Positions 1 through 13,301 of a DNA stretch of 64,000 nt are shown here, in pieces. The translations under genes and the position numbers were made by a program. The number at the start of each line of letters is the position of its first letter. The stretch's first letter is position 1. The DNA comes from Omphiscola glabra (Eukaryota; Mollusca; Gastropoda; Lymnaeidae). The stretch lies in assembly GCA_964017045.1 (NCBI GenBank), contig OZ024801.1, positions 31,607,257-31,671,256 on the forward strand, read 5' to 3'. The notes under the pieces are model-generated. The model made no database searches. It saw only the letters and a list, made by a program, of their open reading frames with translations, and was not told where the DNA came from.

Positions 1-3000
1 CATACTCGGCCCATGTATTGTTATGTACGTTGACATAATCTGCACATGGTTAGTTATATACATTGACATACCCGGCACATGTATAGTTAGATACATCGAC
101 ATACTCGGCCCATGTATAGTTAGTTACATCGGCATACTCGGCACATGTATAGTTAGATACATTGACATACTCGGCACATGTATAGTTAGATACATTGACA
201 TATTCGGCACATGCATAGTTACATACATTTACATACTTAAAACATGTATAATTAGATACATTGACATACTCAACACATGTATAGTTAGATACATTGACAT
301 ACTGGGCCCATGTATTCATAGGTACATTGAAATACTCGGCACATGGTTAATTAGATACATTGACATACTCGGCACATGTATTGTTAGATGCATTGACATA
401 CTCGGCTTATGGTTAATTAGTTACATTGACATACTCGGCCCATGTATAGTTAGGTACATTGACATACTCGGCACATGTATAGTTATATACATTGACATAC
501 TAAGCACATGGCTAGTTAGTTACATTGACATACTCGGCCCATGTATAGTTAGATACATTGACATACTCATCACATGTATAGTTAGATACATTGACATACT
601 GGGCACATGACTAGTTAGTTACATTGACATACTTAGCCCATGTATAGTTAGGTACATTGACATACTCGGCCCATGTATAGTTAGATACATTGACATACTG
701 GGCACATGGCTAGTTAGTTACATTGACATACTCGGCCCATGTATTGTTAGATACATTGACATACTCAACACATGTATAGTTAGATATATTGACATACTAA
801 GCCCATGTATTGTTAGATACATTGACATACTGAGCCCATGTATTGTTAGGTACATTGACATTCTCGACACATAGTTAATTAGATACATTGACATACTCGG
901 CACATGTATTGTTAGATACATTGACATACTCGGCACATGGTTAATTAGATACATTGACATACTTTCACATGTATTGTTAGATACATTGACATACTTGGCA
1001 CATGGTTAATTAGATACATTGACATATTCAACACATGTATAGTTAGATACATTGACATACTGGGCACATGGCTAGTTAGTGACATTGACATACTCGACAC
1101 ATGTATAGTTAGATACATTGACATACTCAACACATATATAGTTAGATACAATGACATATTCGGCCCATGTATAGTTAGGTACATTGACATACTCGGCACA
1201 TGTATAGTTAGGTACATTGACATACTCGGCCCATGTATAGTTAGGTACATTGATATACTCGGCACATGTATAGTTAGATACATTGACATACTAGGCACAT
1301 GGCCAGTTAGTTACATTGACATACTCGGCCTATGTATAGTTAGATACATTGACATACTCAACACATGTATAGTTAGATACATTGACATACTGTGCCCATG
1401 TATTGTTAGGTACATTGACATACTCGGAACATGGTTAGTTAGATACATTGACTTACTCGGCACACTGTTAGTTAGATACATTGAAATACTCTGCACATGT
1501 ATAGTTAGATACATTGGCATACTAGGCACATGGCTAGTTAGTTACATTGACATACTCGGCCCATGTATAGTTAGGTACATTGGCATACTTGGCCCATCTA
1601 TAGTTAGATACATTGACATACTAGGCATATGCATAGATAGGTATATTGACATACTCGGCCCATGTATAGTTAGGTACATTTACATACTCGGCAAATGTAT
1701 AGTTAGATACATTGACATACTCGGCACATGTATAGTTAGGTACATTGAAATACTCGGCACATGGTTAGTTAGGTACATTGACATACTCGGCAAATGGTTA
1801 GTTAGATACTTTGCCATACTCGGCCCATGTATAGTTAGGTACATTGGCATACTCGGCATATGCATAGTTAGGTACATTGACATACTCGGCCCATGTATGG
1901 TTAGGTACATTGACATACTCGGCCCATGTATTGTTAGGTACGTTGACATAATCTGCACATGGTTAGTTATATACATTGACATACCCGGCACATGTATAGT
2001 TAGATACATCGACATACTCGGCCCATGTATAATTAGTTACATTGGCATACTCGGCACATGTATAGTTAGATACATTGACATACTCGGCACATGTATAGTT
2101 AGATACATTGACATACTCGGCACATGTATAGTTAGATACATTGACATATTCGGCACATGCATAGTTACATACATTTACATACTTAACACATGTATAATTA
2201 GATACATTGACATACTTAACACATGTATAGTTAGATACATTGACATACTGGGCCCATGTATTGTTAGGTACATTGACATACTCGGCACATGGTTAATTAG
2301 ATACATTGACATACTCGGCACATGTATTGTTAGATGAATTGACATACTCGGCATATGGTTAATTAGATACATTGACATACTCAACACATGTATAGTAAGA
2401 TATATTGACATACTGGGCACATGGCTAGTTAGTTACATTGACATACTCGGCCCATGTATAGTTAGGTACATTGACATACTCGGCACATGTATAGTTATAT
2501 ACATTGACATACTAAGCACATGGCTAGTTAGTTACATTGACATACTCGGCCCATGTATAGTTAGATACATTGACATACTCATCACATGTATAGTTAGATA
2601 CATTGACATACTTAGCTCATGTATTGTTAGGTACATTGAAATACTCGTCACATGGTTAATTAGATACATTGACATACTCAAAATATGTATAGTTAGATAC
2701 ATTGACATACTGGGCACATGGCTAGTTAGTTACATTGACATACTCGGCCCATGTATAGTTAGATACATTGACATACTCAACACATATATAGTTAGATAAA
2801 TTGACATACTCGGCCAATGTATAGTTAGGTACATTGACATACTCGGCACATGTATAGTTACATACATTGACATACTGGGCACATGTATTGTTAGGTACGT
2901 TGAATTACTCGGCACATGGCTAATTAGATTCATTGACATACTCGGCACATGTATTGTTAGATACATTGACATACTCGGCATATCGTTAATAGATACATTG

Positions 3001-3106
3001 ACATACTCAACACATGTATAGTTAGATACATTGACATACTGGGCACATGGCTAGTTAGTTACAGTGACATACTCGGCCCATGTATAGTTAGATACATTGA
3101 CATACT
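1..3106. repeat. Family A HOR block, left copy of a 10.26 kb-distant duplication
   Basis: This stretch matches 10262-13301 monomer by monomer, including rare variants. Examples are the ACGTTGACATAATCTGCA monomers near 27 and 1940, the CTATGTATTCATAGG-like change near 313, and the short CATACTTTCACATG monomer near 960. The offset is 10261 bp up to about 1473 and 10195 bp afterwards. The change reflects two monomers (about 1474-1539) present here and missing from the other copy. The match ends near 3106, and its left end lies before base 1. Inside the block, a section with the same ACGTTGACATAATC marker is repeated 1913 bp apart (27 and 1940), so it is itself a nested HOR. Confidence 0.9.
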
Positions 3107-3967
3107 AGGCACATGGCTAGTTAGTTACATTTACATACTCGACCTATGTATAGTTAGATACATTGACATACTCAAAACATGTATTGTTAGATACATTGAC
3201 ATACTGTGCCCATGTATTGTTAGGTACATTGACATACTCGGCACATGGTTAATTAGATACATTGACTTTCTCGGCACACTGTTAGTTAGATACATTGACA
3301 TACTCTGCACATGTATAGTTAGATACATTGACATACTAGGCACATGGCTAGTTAGTTACATTGACATACTCGGCCCATGTATAGATAGATACATTGACAT
3401 ACTCAACACATGTATAGTTAGATACATTGACATACTGGGCCCATGTATAGATAGATACATTGACATACTCAACACATGTATAGTTAGATACATTGACATA
3501 CTCGGCACATGGTTAATTAGTAACATTGACATACTCAACACATATATAGTTAGATACATTGACATACTCAACACATGTATAGTTAGATACATTGACATAC
3601 TGTGCCCATGTATTGTTAGGTACATTGACATACTCGGAACATGGTTAGTAAGATACATTGACATACTCGGCCCATGTATAGTTAGATACATTGACATACT
3701 CAACACATGTATAGTTAGATACATTGACATACTCGGCCCATGTATAGTTAGGTACATTGGCATACTCGGCACATGTATAATTAGATTCATTGACATACTC
3801 GACCCATGTATAGTTAGGCACATTGACATACTTGACCCATGTATAGTTAGATACATTGACATACACGGCACATGTATAGTTAGGTACATTGATACACTCG
3901 GATAATGTGCAGTTAGATACATTGACATACTCGGCACATGTATAGTTAGATACATTGACATACTCGG
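3107..3967. repeat. Mosaic satellite linker with a 66-bp dimer duplication
   Basis: This is satellite only. It opens with the variant series GCTAGTTAGTTACATTTACATACTCGACC, which recurs near 7910, 13815, 16810, 33800, 40815 and 48605. At about 3360-3500 a two-monomer unit containing GTATAGATAGATACATT is duplicated 66 bp apart (3380 and 3446). The section from about 3351 to 3570 is nearly identical to 6116-6330 and 36422-36640. From about 3750 to 3920 it carries the ordered variants GACCCATG, TACACGGCAC and ACACTCGGATAATGTGCAG, a string that reappears at 57.7, 60.3 and 62.6 kb. Confidence 0.85.
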
Positions 3968-5400
3968 CCCATGTATAGTTAGGTACATTGGCATACTTGG
4001 CCCATCTATAGTTAGATACATTGACATACTCAGCATATGCATAGATAGGTATATTGACATACTCGGCCCATGTATAGTTAGGTACATTTGCATACTCGGC
4101 AAATGTATAGTTAGATACATTGACATACTCGGCACATGTATAGTTAGCTACATTGAAATACTCGCACATGGTTAGTTAGGTACATTGACATACTCGGCAA
4201 ATTGTTAGTTAGATACTTTGCCATACTCGGCCCATGTATAGTTATGTACATTGGCATACTCGGCCCATGCATAGTTAGGTACATTGACATACTCGGCCCA
4301 TGTATGGTTAGGTACATTGACATACTCGGCCATGTATTGTTAGGTACGTTGACATAATCTGCACATGGTTAGTTATATACATTGACATACCCGGCACATG
4401 TATAGTTAGATACATCGACATACTCGGCCCATGTAAAGTTAGTTACATTGGCATACTCGGCACATGTATAGTTAGATACATTGACATATTCGGCACATGC
4501 ATAGTTACATACATTGACATACTTAACACATGTATAATTAGATACATTGACATACTCAACACATGTATAGTTAGATACATTGACATACTGGGCCCATGTA
4601 TTGTTAGGTACATTGACATACTCGGCACATGGTTAATTAGATACATTGACATACTCGGCACATGTATTGTTAGATGCATTGACATACTCGGCTTATGGTT
4701 AATTAGATACATTGACATACTCAACACATGTATAGTTAGATACATTGACATACTGGGCACTTGGCTAGTTAGTTACATTGACATACTCGGCCCATGTATA
4801 GTTAGGTACATTGACATACTCAACACATGTATAGTTAGATACATTTACATACTTAGCTCATATATTGTTAGGTACATTGACATACTCGTCACATGGTTAT
4901 TTAGATACATTGACATACTCAACATATGTATAGTTAGATACATTGACATATTTGGGCACATGGCTAGTTAGTTACATTGACATACTCGGCACATGTATAG
5001 TTAGATAAAATGACATACTCAACACATATATAGTTAAATACATTGACATACTCGGCCCATGTATAGTTAGGTACATTGACATACTCGGCACATGTATAGT
5101 TACATACATTGACATACTGGGCACATGGCTAGTTTGTTATATTGACATACTCGGCCCATGTATAGGTAGATACATTGACATACTCAACACATGTATAGTT
5201 AGATACATTTACATACTGGGCCCATGTATTGTTAGGTACGCTGAATTACTCGGCATATGGCTAATTAGATTCATTGACATACTCGGCACATGTATTGTTA
5301 GATACATTGACATATTCGGCATATGGTTAATAGATACATTGACATACTCAACACATGTATAGTTAGATACATTGACATACTGGGCACATGGCTAGTTAGT
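3968..5400. repeat. Shortened third copy of the family A block
   Basis: This section repeats about 1560-3060 at an offset of 2406-2408 bp, later reduced by whole-monomer losses. Shared rare variants include GGCCCATCTATAG (1591 and 3999), ATGCATAGATAGG, the ACGTTGACATAATC monomer (1940 and 4346) and CTTAGCTCAT. Compared with the earlier copy, two consensus monomers are missing near 4480 (66 bp) and three more near 4820. Two single-base deletions (CTCGCACATGG near 4164, CTCGGCCATG near 4330) explain the small shift in offset. The copy ends around 5400. Confidence 0.85.
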
Positions 5401-8400
5401 TACATTGACATACTCGGCCCATGTATAGTTAGATACATTGACATACTCAACACATGTATAGTTAGATACATTGACATACGCGGCCCATGTATTGTTAGGT
5501 ACATTGACATACTCGGCACATGGTTAATTAGATACATTGACATACTCGGCACATGTCTAGTTAGGTACATTGACATACTCGGCACATGTATAATTAGATA
5601 CATTGACATACTCGGCCCATGTATAGTTAGGCACATTGACATACTTGTCTTATGTATAGTTAGATAGATTGACATACACGGCACATGTATAGTTAGGTAC
5701 ATTGATACACTCGGCTAATGCGCAGTTAGATACATTGACATACTCGGCACATGTATAGTTAGATACATTGACAGACTCGGCACAAGAATAGTTAGATACA
5801 TTGACATCCTCGGCACATGTATAGTTAGATACATTGACATACTCGGCACATGTATAGTTAGGTACATTGACATACTCGGCACATGTATAGTTAGATACTT
5901 TGACATACTCGGCACATGGTTAATAAGATTCATTGACATACTGGGCCCATGTATAGTTAGGTACATTGACATACTGTGCCCATGTATTGTTAGGTACATT
6001 GACATACTCGGCACATGGTTAATTAGATACATTGACTTTCTCGGCACACTGTTAGTTATATACATTGACATACTCTGCACATGTATAGTTAGATACATTG
6101 ACATACTAGGCACATGGCTAGTTAGTTACATTGACATACTCGGCCCATGTATAGATAGATACATTGACATACTCAACACATGTATAGTTAGATACATTGA
6201 CATACTGGGCCCATTTATAGATAGATACATTGACATACTCAACACATGTATAGTTAGATACATTGACATACTCGGCACATGGTTAATTAGTAACATTGAC
6301 ATACTCAACACATATATAGTTAGATACATTGACATACTTGGCACATGACTACTTAGTTACATTGACATACTCGGCCAATGTATAGTTAGATACATTGACA
6401 TACTGGGCCCATGTATTGTTAGGTACATTGACATACTCGGCACATGGTTAATTAGATACATTGACATACTCGGCACATGTATTGTTAACATAAATTGACA
6501 TACTCGGCACATGTATAGTTTGATACATTGACATACTCTGCACATGTATAGTTAGGTACATTGACATACTCGGCACATGTATAGTTAGATACATTGACAT
6601 ACTCGGCACATGTATAGTTAGATACATTGACATACTCGGCCCATGTATAGTTAGATACATTGACATACTCTGCACATGTATAGTTAGATACATTGACAAA
6701 CTAGGCACATGGCTAGTTTGTTAAATTGACATACTCGGCACATGTATAGTTACATACTTTGACATACTGGGCACATGGCTAGTTAGTTACACTGACATAC
6801 TCGGCCCATGTATTGCTAGGTACATTGACATACTCGGCACATGGTTAATGAGATTCATTGACATACTCGTCACATGTATTGTTAGATACATTGACATACT
6901 CGGCACATGAATAGTTAGATACATTGACATACTGGGCACATGGCTAGTTAGTTACATTGACATACTCGGCCCATGTATTTTTAGGTACATTGATATACTC
7001 TGCACATGGTTAATTAGATACATTGACATACTCGGCACATGTCTAGTTAGATACATTGACATACTCGGCACATGGTTAATTAGATACATTGACATACTTG
7101 GCACATGTATTGTTAGATACATTGACATACTGGGCACATGGCTAGTTAGTTACATTGACATACTCGGCCCATGTATAGTTAGATCCATTGACATACTCAA
7201 CACATGTATAGTTAGATACATTGACATACTGGGCACATGGCTAGTTAGTTACATTGACATACTCGGCCCATGTATAGTTAGATCCATTGACATACTCAAA
7301 ACATGTATAGTTAGATACATTGACATACTGGGCCCATGTATTGCTAGGTACATTTACATACTCGGCACATGGTTAATGAGATTCATTGAAATACTCGGCC
7401 CATGTATTGTTAGATATATTGACATACTCGGCACATGGTTAATAGATACATTGACATACTCAACACATGTATAGTTAGATACATTGACATACTCGGCACA
7501 TGTATAGTTAGATACTTTGACATACTGGGCACATGGCTAGTTAGTTACATTGACATACTCGGCCCATGTATTGTTAGATACATTGACATACTCAACACAT
7601 GTATAGTTAGTTACATTGACATACTCGGCCCATGTATAGTTAGATACATTGACATACTCGGCACATGTATAGTTAGATACTTTGACATACTGGGCACATG
7701 GCTAGTTAGTTACATTGACATACTCGGCCCATGTATTGTTAGATACATTGACATACTCAAAACATGTATAGTTAGATACATTGACATACTCGGCACATGT
7801 ATAGTTAGATACATTGACATCCTCGGCACATGGTTAATAAGATTCATTGACATACTCGTCACATGTATAGTTAGATACATTGACATACTAGGCACATGGC
7901 TAGTTAGTTACATTTACATACTCGACCTATGTATAGTTAGATACATTGACATACTCAAAACATGTATTGTTAGATACATTGACATACTGTGCCCATGTAT
8001 TGTTAGGTACATTGACATACTTGGCACATGGTTAATTAGATACATTGACTTTCTCGGCACACTGTTAGTTAGATACATTGACATACTCTGCACATGTATA
8101 GTTAGATACATTGACATACTGGGCCCATGTATTCATAGGTACATTGACATACTCGGCACATGGTTAATTAGATACATTGACATACTCGGCACATGTATTG
8201 TTAGATGCATTGACATACTCGGCTTATGGTTAATTAGTTACATTGACATACTCGGCCCATGTATAGTTAGGTACATTGACATACTCGGCACATGTATAGT
8301 TATATACATTGACATACTAAGCACATGGCTAGTTAGTTACATTGACATACTCGGCCCATGTATAGTTAGATACATTGACATATTCAACACATGTATAGTT

Positions 8401-10261
8401 AGATGCATTGACATACTGAGCCCATGTATTGTTAGGTACATTGACATACTCGACACATAGTTAATCTGATACATTGACATACTTGGCACATGTATTGTTA
8501 GATACATTGACATACTTGGCACATGGTTAATTAGTGACATTGACATACTCCACACATGTATAGTTAGATACATTGACATACTCAACACATATATAGTTAG
8601 ATACAATGACATACTCGGCCCATGTATAGTTAGGTACATTGACATACTCGGCCCATGTATAGTTACATGCATTGACATACTGAGCACATGGCTAGTTAGT
8701 TACATTGACATACTCGGCCCAAGCATAGTTAGATACATTGACATATACTCAACACATGTATAGTTAGATACATTGACATAATGGGCCCATGTATTGTTAG
8801 GTACATTGACATACTCGGCACATGGTTAATAAGATTCATTGACATACTCGGCACATGTATTGTTAGATACATTGACATACTCGGCACATGGTTAATAGAT
8901 ACATTGACATACTCAACACATGTATAGTTAGATACATTGACATACTGGGCACATAGCTAGTTAGTTACATTGACATTTTCGGCCCATGTATAGTTAGATA
9001 CATTGACATACTCAACACATGTATAGTTAGATACATTGACATTCTCGGCCCATGTATTTTTAGGTACATTTATATAATCTGCACATGGTTAATTAGATAC
9101 ATTGACATACTCGGCACATGTCTAGTTAGATACATTGACATACTCGGCCCATGTACAGTTAGGTACATTGACATACTCAACACATGTATAGTTAGATACA
9201 TTCACATACTGGGCACATGGCTAGTTAGTTACATTGACATATTCGGCCCATGTATAGTTAGATACATTGACATACTCAAAACATGTATAGTTAGATACAT
9301 TGACATTCTCGGCCCATGTATTTTTAGGTACATTGATATACTCTGCACATGGTTAATTAGATACATTGACATACTCGGCACATGTCTAGTTAGATACATT
9401 GACTTACTCGGCCCATGTATAGTTAGGCACATTGACATACTTGACCCATGTATAGTTAGATATATTGACATACACGGCACATGTATAGTTAGGTACATTG
9501 ATACACTCGGCTAACGAGCAGTTAGAAACATTGATATACTCGGCACATGTATATTTAGATACATTGACATACTCGGCACATGTATAGTTAGGTACATTGA
9601 CATACTCGGCCCATGTATAGTTAGGTACATTGATATACTCGGCACATGTATAGTTAGATACATTGACATACTAGGCACATGGCTAGTTAGTTACATTGAC
9701 ATACTCGGCCTATGTATAGTTAGATACATTGACATACTCAACACATGTATAGTTAGATACATTGACATACTGTGCCCATGTATTGTTAGGTACATTGACA
9801 TACTCGGAACATGATTAGTTAAAATACATTGACTTACTCGGCACACTGTTAGTTAAATACATTGAAATACTCTGCACATGTATAGTTAGATACATTGGCA
9901 TACTAAGCACATGGCTAGTTAGTTACATTGACATACTCGGCCCATGTATAGTTAGATACATTGACATACTCAACACATGTATAGTTAGATACATTGACAT
10001 ACTCGGCCCATGTATAGTTAGGTACATTGGCATACTCGGCACATGTATAATTAGATTCATTGACATACTCGGCCCATGTATAGTTAGGCACATTGACATA
10101 CTTGACCCATGTATAGTTAGATACATTGACATACTCGGCACATGTATAGTTAGGTACATTGACATACTCGGCCCATGTATGGTTAGGTACATTGACATAC
10201 TCGGCCTATGCATAGTTAGGTACATTGACATACTCGGCCCATGTATAGTTAGGTTATTTGA
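5401..10261. repeat. Mosaic satellite segment with local tandem duplications
   Basis: This is satellite only, without one dominant long period. Smaller duplications are readable. A 99-bp (3-monomer) duplication is marked by AGATCCATTG at 7181 and 7280. A 165-bp (5-monomer) duplication is marked by GATACTTTGACATACTGGG at 7511 and 7676. A 264-bp (8-monomer) duplication is marked by ATTCTCGGCCCATGTATTTT at 9041 and 9305. An 8-monomer order seen at 5119-5381 (263 bp) is common through the window. The segment 6116-6471 recurs almost unchanged at 36422-36777. The variant GACATATACTCAACAC near 8740 foreshadows a marker of the 3.3 kb HOR family to the right. Confidence 0.85.
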
Positions 10262-13200
10262 CATACTCGGCCCATGTATTGTTATGTACGTTGACATAAT
10301 CTGCACATGGTTAGTTATATACATTGACATACCCGGCACATGTATAGTTAGATACATCGACATACTCGGCCCATGTATAGTTAGTTACATCGGCATACTC
10401 GGCACATGTATAGTTAGATACATTGACATACTCGGCACATGTATAGTTAGATACATTGACATATTCGGCACATGCATAGTTACATACATTTACATACTTA
10501 AAACATGTATAATTAGATACATTGACATACTCAACACATGTATAGTTAGATACATTGACATACTGGGCCCATGTATTCATAGGTACATTGAAATACTCGG
10601 CACATGGTTAATTAGATACATTGACATACTCGGCACATGTATTGTTAGATGCATTGACATACTCGGCTTATGGTTAATTAGTTACATTGACATACTCGGC
10701 CCATGTATAGTTAGGTACATTGACATACTCGGCACATGTATAGTTATATACATTGACATACTAAGCACATGGCTAGTTAGTTACATTGACATACTCGGCC
10801 CATGTATAGTTAGATACATTGACATACTCGTCACATGTATAGTTAGATACATTGACATAATGGGCACATGACTAGTTAGTTACATTGACATACTTAGCCC
10901 ATGTATAGTTAGGTACATTGACATACTCGGCCCATGTATAGTTAGATACATTGACATACTGGGCACATGGCTAGTTAGTTACATTGACATACTCGGCCCA
11001 TGTATTGTTAGATACATTGACATACTCAACACATGTATAGTTAGATATATTGACATACTCAGCCCATGTATTGTTAGATACATTGACATACTGAGCCCAT
11101 GTATTGTTAGGTACATTGACATTCTCGACACATAGTTAATTAGATACATTGACATACTCGGCACATGTATTGTTAGATACATTGACATACTCGGCACATG
11201 GTTAATTAGATACATTGACATACTTTCACATGTATTGTTAGATACATTGACATACTTGGCACATGGTTAATTAGATACATTGACATATTCAACACATGTA
11301 TAGTTAGATACATTGACATACTGGGCACATGGCTAGTTAGTGACATTGACATACTCGACACATGTATAGTTAGATACATTGACATACTCAACACATATAT
11401 AGTTAGATACAATGACATATTCGGCCCATGTATAGTTAGGTACATTGACATACTCGGCACATGTATAGTTAGGTACATTGACATACTCGGCCCATGTATA
11501 GTTAGGTACATTGATATACTCGGCACATGTATAGTTAGATACATTGACATACTAGGCACATGGCCAGTTAGTTACATTGACATACTCGGCCTATGTATAG
11601 TTAGATACATTGACATACTCAACACATGTATAGTTAGATACATTGACATACTGTGCCCATGTATTGTTAGGTACATTGACATACTCGGAACATGGTTAGT
11701 TAGATACATTGACTTACTCGGCACACTGTTAGTTAGTTACATTGACATACTCGGCCCATGTATAGTTAGGTACATTGGCATACTTGGCCCATCTATAGTT
11801 AGATACATTGACATACTAGGCATATGCATAGATAGGTATATTGACATACTCGGCCCATGTATAGTTAGGTACATTTACATACTCGGCAAATGTATAGTTA
11901 GATACATTGACATACTCGGCACATGTATAGTTAGGTACATTGAAATACTCGGCACATGGTTAGTTAGGTACATTGACATACTCGGCAAATGGTTAGTTAG
12001 ATACTTTGCCATACTCGGCCCATGTATAGTTAGGTACATTGGCATACTCGGCCTATGCATAGTTAGGTACATTGACATACTCGGCCCATGTATGGTTAGG
12101 TACATTGACATACTCGGCCCATGTATTGTTAGGTACGTTGACATAATCTGCACATGGTTAGTTATATACATTGACATACCCGGCACAAGTATAGTTAGAT
12201 ACATCGACATACTCGGCCCATGTATAATTAGTTACATTGGCATACTCGGCACATGTATAGTTAGATACATTGACATACTCGGCACATGTATAGTTAGATA
12301 CATTGACATACTCGGCACATGTATAGTTAGATACATTGACATATTCGGCACATGCATAGTTACATACATTTACATACTTAACACATGTATAATTAGATAC
12401 ATTGACATACTTAACACATGTATAGTTAGATACATTGACATACTGGGCCCATGTATTGTTAGGTACATTGACATACTCGGCACATGGTTAATTAGATACA
12501 TTGACATACTCGGCACATGTATTGTTAGATGAATTGACATACTCGGCATATGGTTAATTAGATACATTGACATACTCAACACATGTATAGTAAGATATAT
12601 TGACATACTGGGCACATGGCTAGTTAGTTACATTGACATACTCGGCCCATGTATAGTTAGGTACATTGACATACTCGGCACATGTATAGTTATATACATT
12701 GACATACTAAGCACATGGCTAGTTAGTTACATTGACATACTCGGCCCATGTATAGTTAGATACATTGACATACTCATCACATGTATAGTTAGATACATTG
12801 ACATACTTAGCTCATGTATTGTTAGGTACATTGAAATACTCGTCACATGGTTAATTAGATACATTGACATACTCAAAATATGTATAGTTAGATACATTGA
12901 CATACTGGGCACATGGCTAGTTAGTTACATTGACATACTCGGCCCATGTATAGTTAGATACATTGACATACTCAACACATATATAGTTAGATAAATTGAC
13001 ATACTCGGCCAATGTATAGTTAGGTACATTGACATACTCGGCACATGTATAGTTACATACATTGACATACTGGGCACATGTATTGTTAGGTACGTTGAAT
13101 TACTCGGCACATGGCTAATTAGATTCATTGACATACTCGGCACATGTATTGTTAGATACATTGACATACTCGGCATATCGTTAATAGATACATTGACATA

Positions 13201-13301
13201 CTCAACACATGTATAGTTAGATACATTGACATACTGGGCACATGGCTAGTTAGTTACATTGACATACTCGGCCCATGTATAGTTAGATACATTGACATAC
13301 T
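10262..13301. repeat. Family A HOR block, right copy of the 10.26 kb-distant duplication
   Basis: This is the second copy of 1-3106. The match starts no later than the base corresponding to window base 1 and continues to about 13301. There the left copy goes on to a different series and this one continues into CAACACATG and CGCGGCCCATG monomers. Two monomers present near 1474-1539 are absent at about 11735. Scattered point differences exist, for example TGCATAGTT contexts near 1860 and 12055 and ACAAGTATAG near 12185. The part from about 12370 onward is also the left portion of the 3.2-3.3 kb unit amplified further right. Confidence 0.9.

Noticed and set aside
7435..8460. A possible protein of 341 residues with an 11-residue repeat (RYIDILGTCIV)
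   Set aside because: It is the satellite read in its stop-free forward frame. It starts and stops where 1-bp indels or point changes happen to fall, it overlaps equally open reverse frames, and it resembles no protein family I know.
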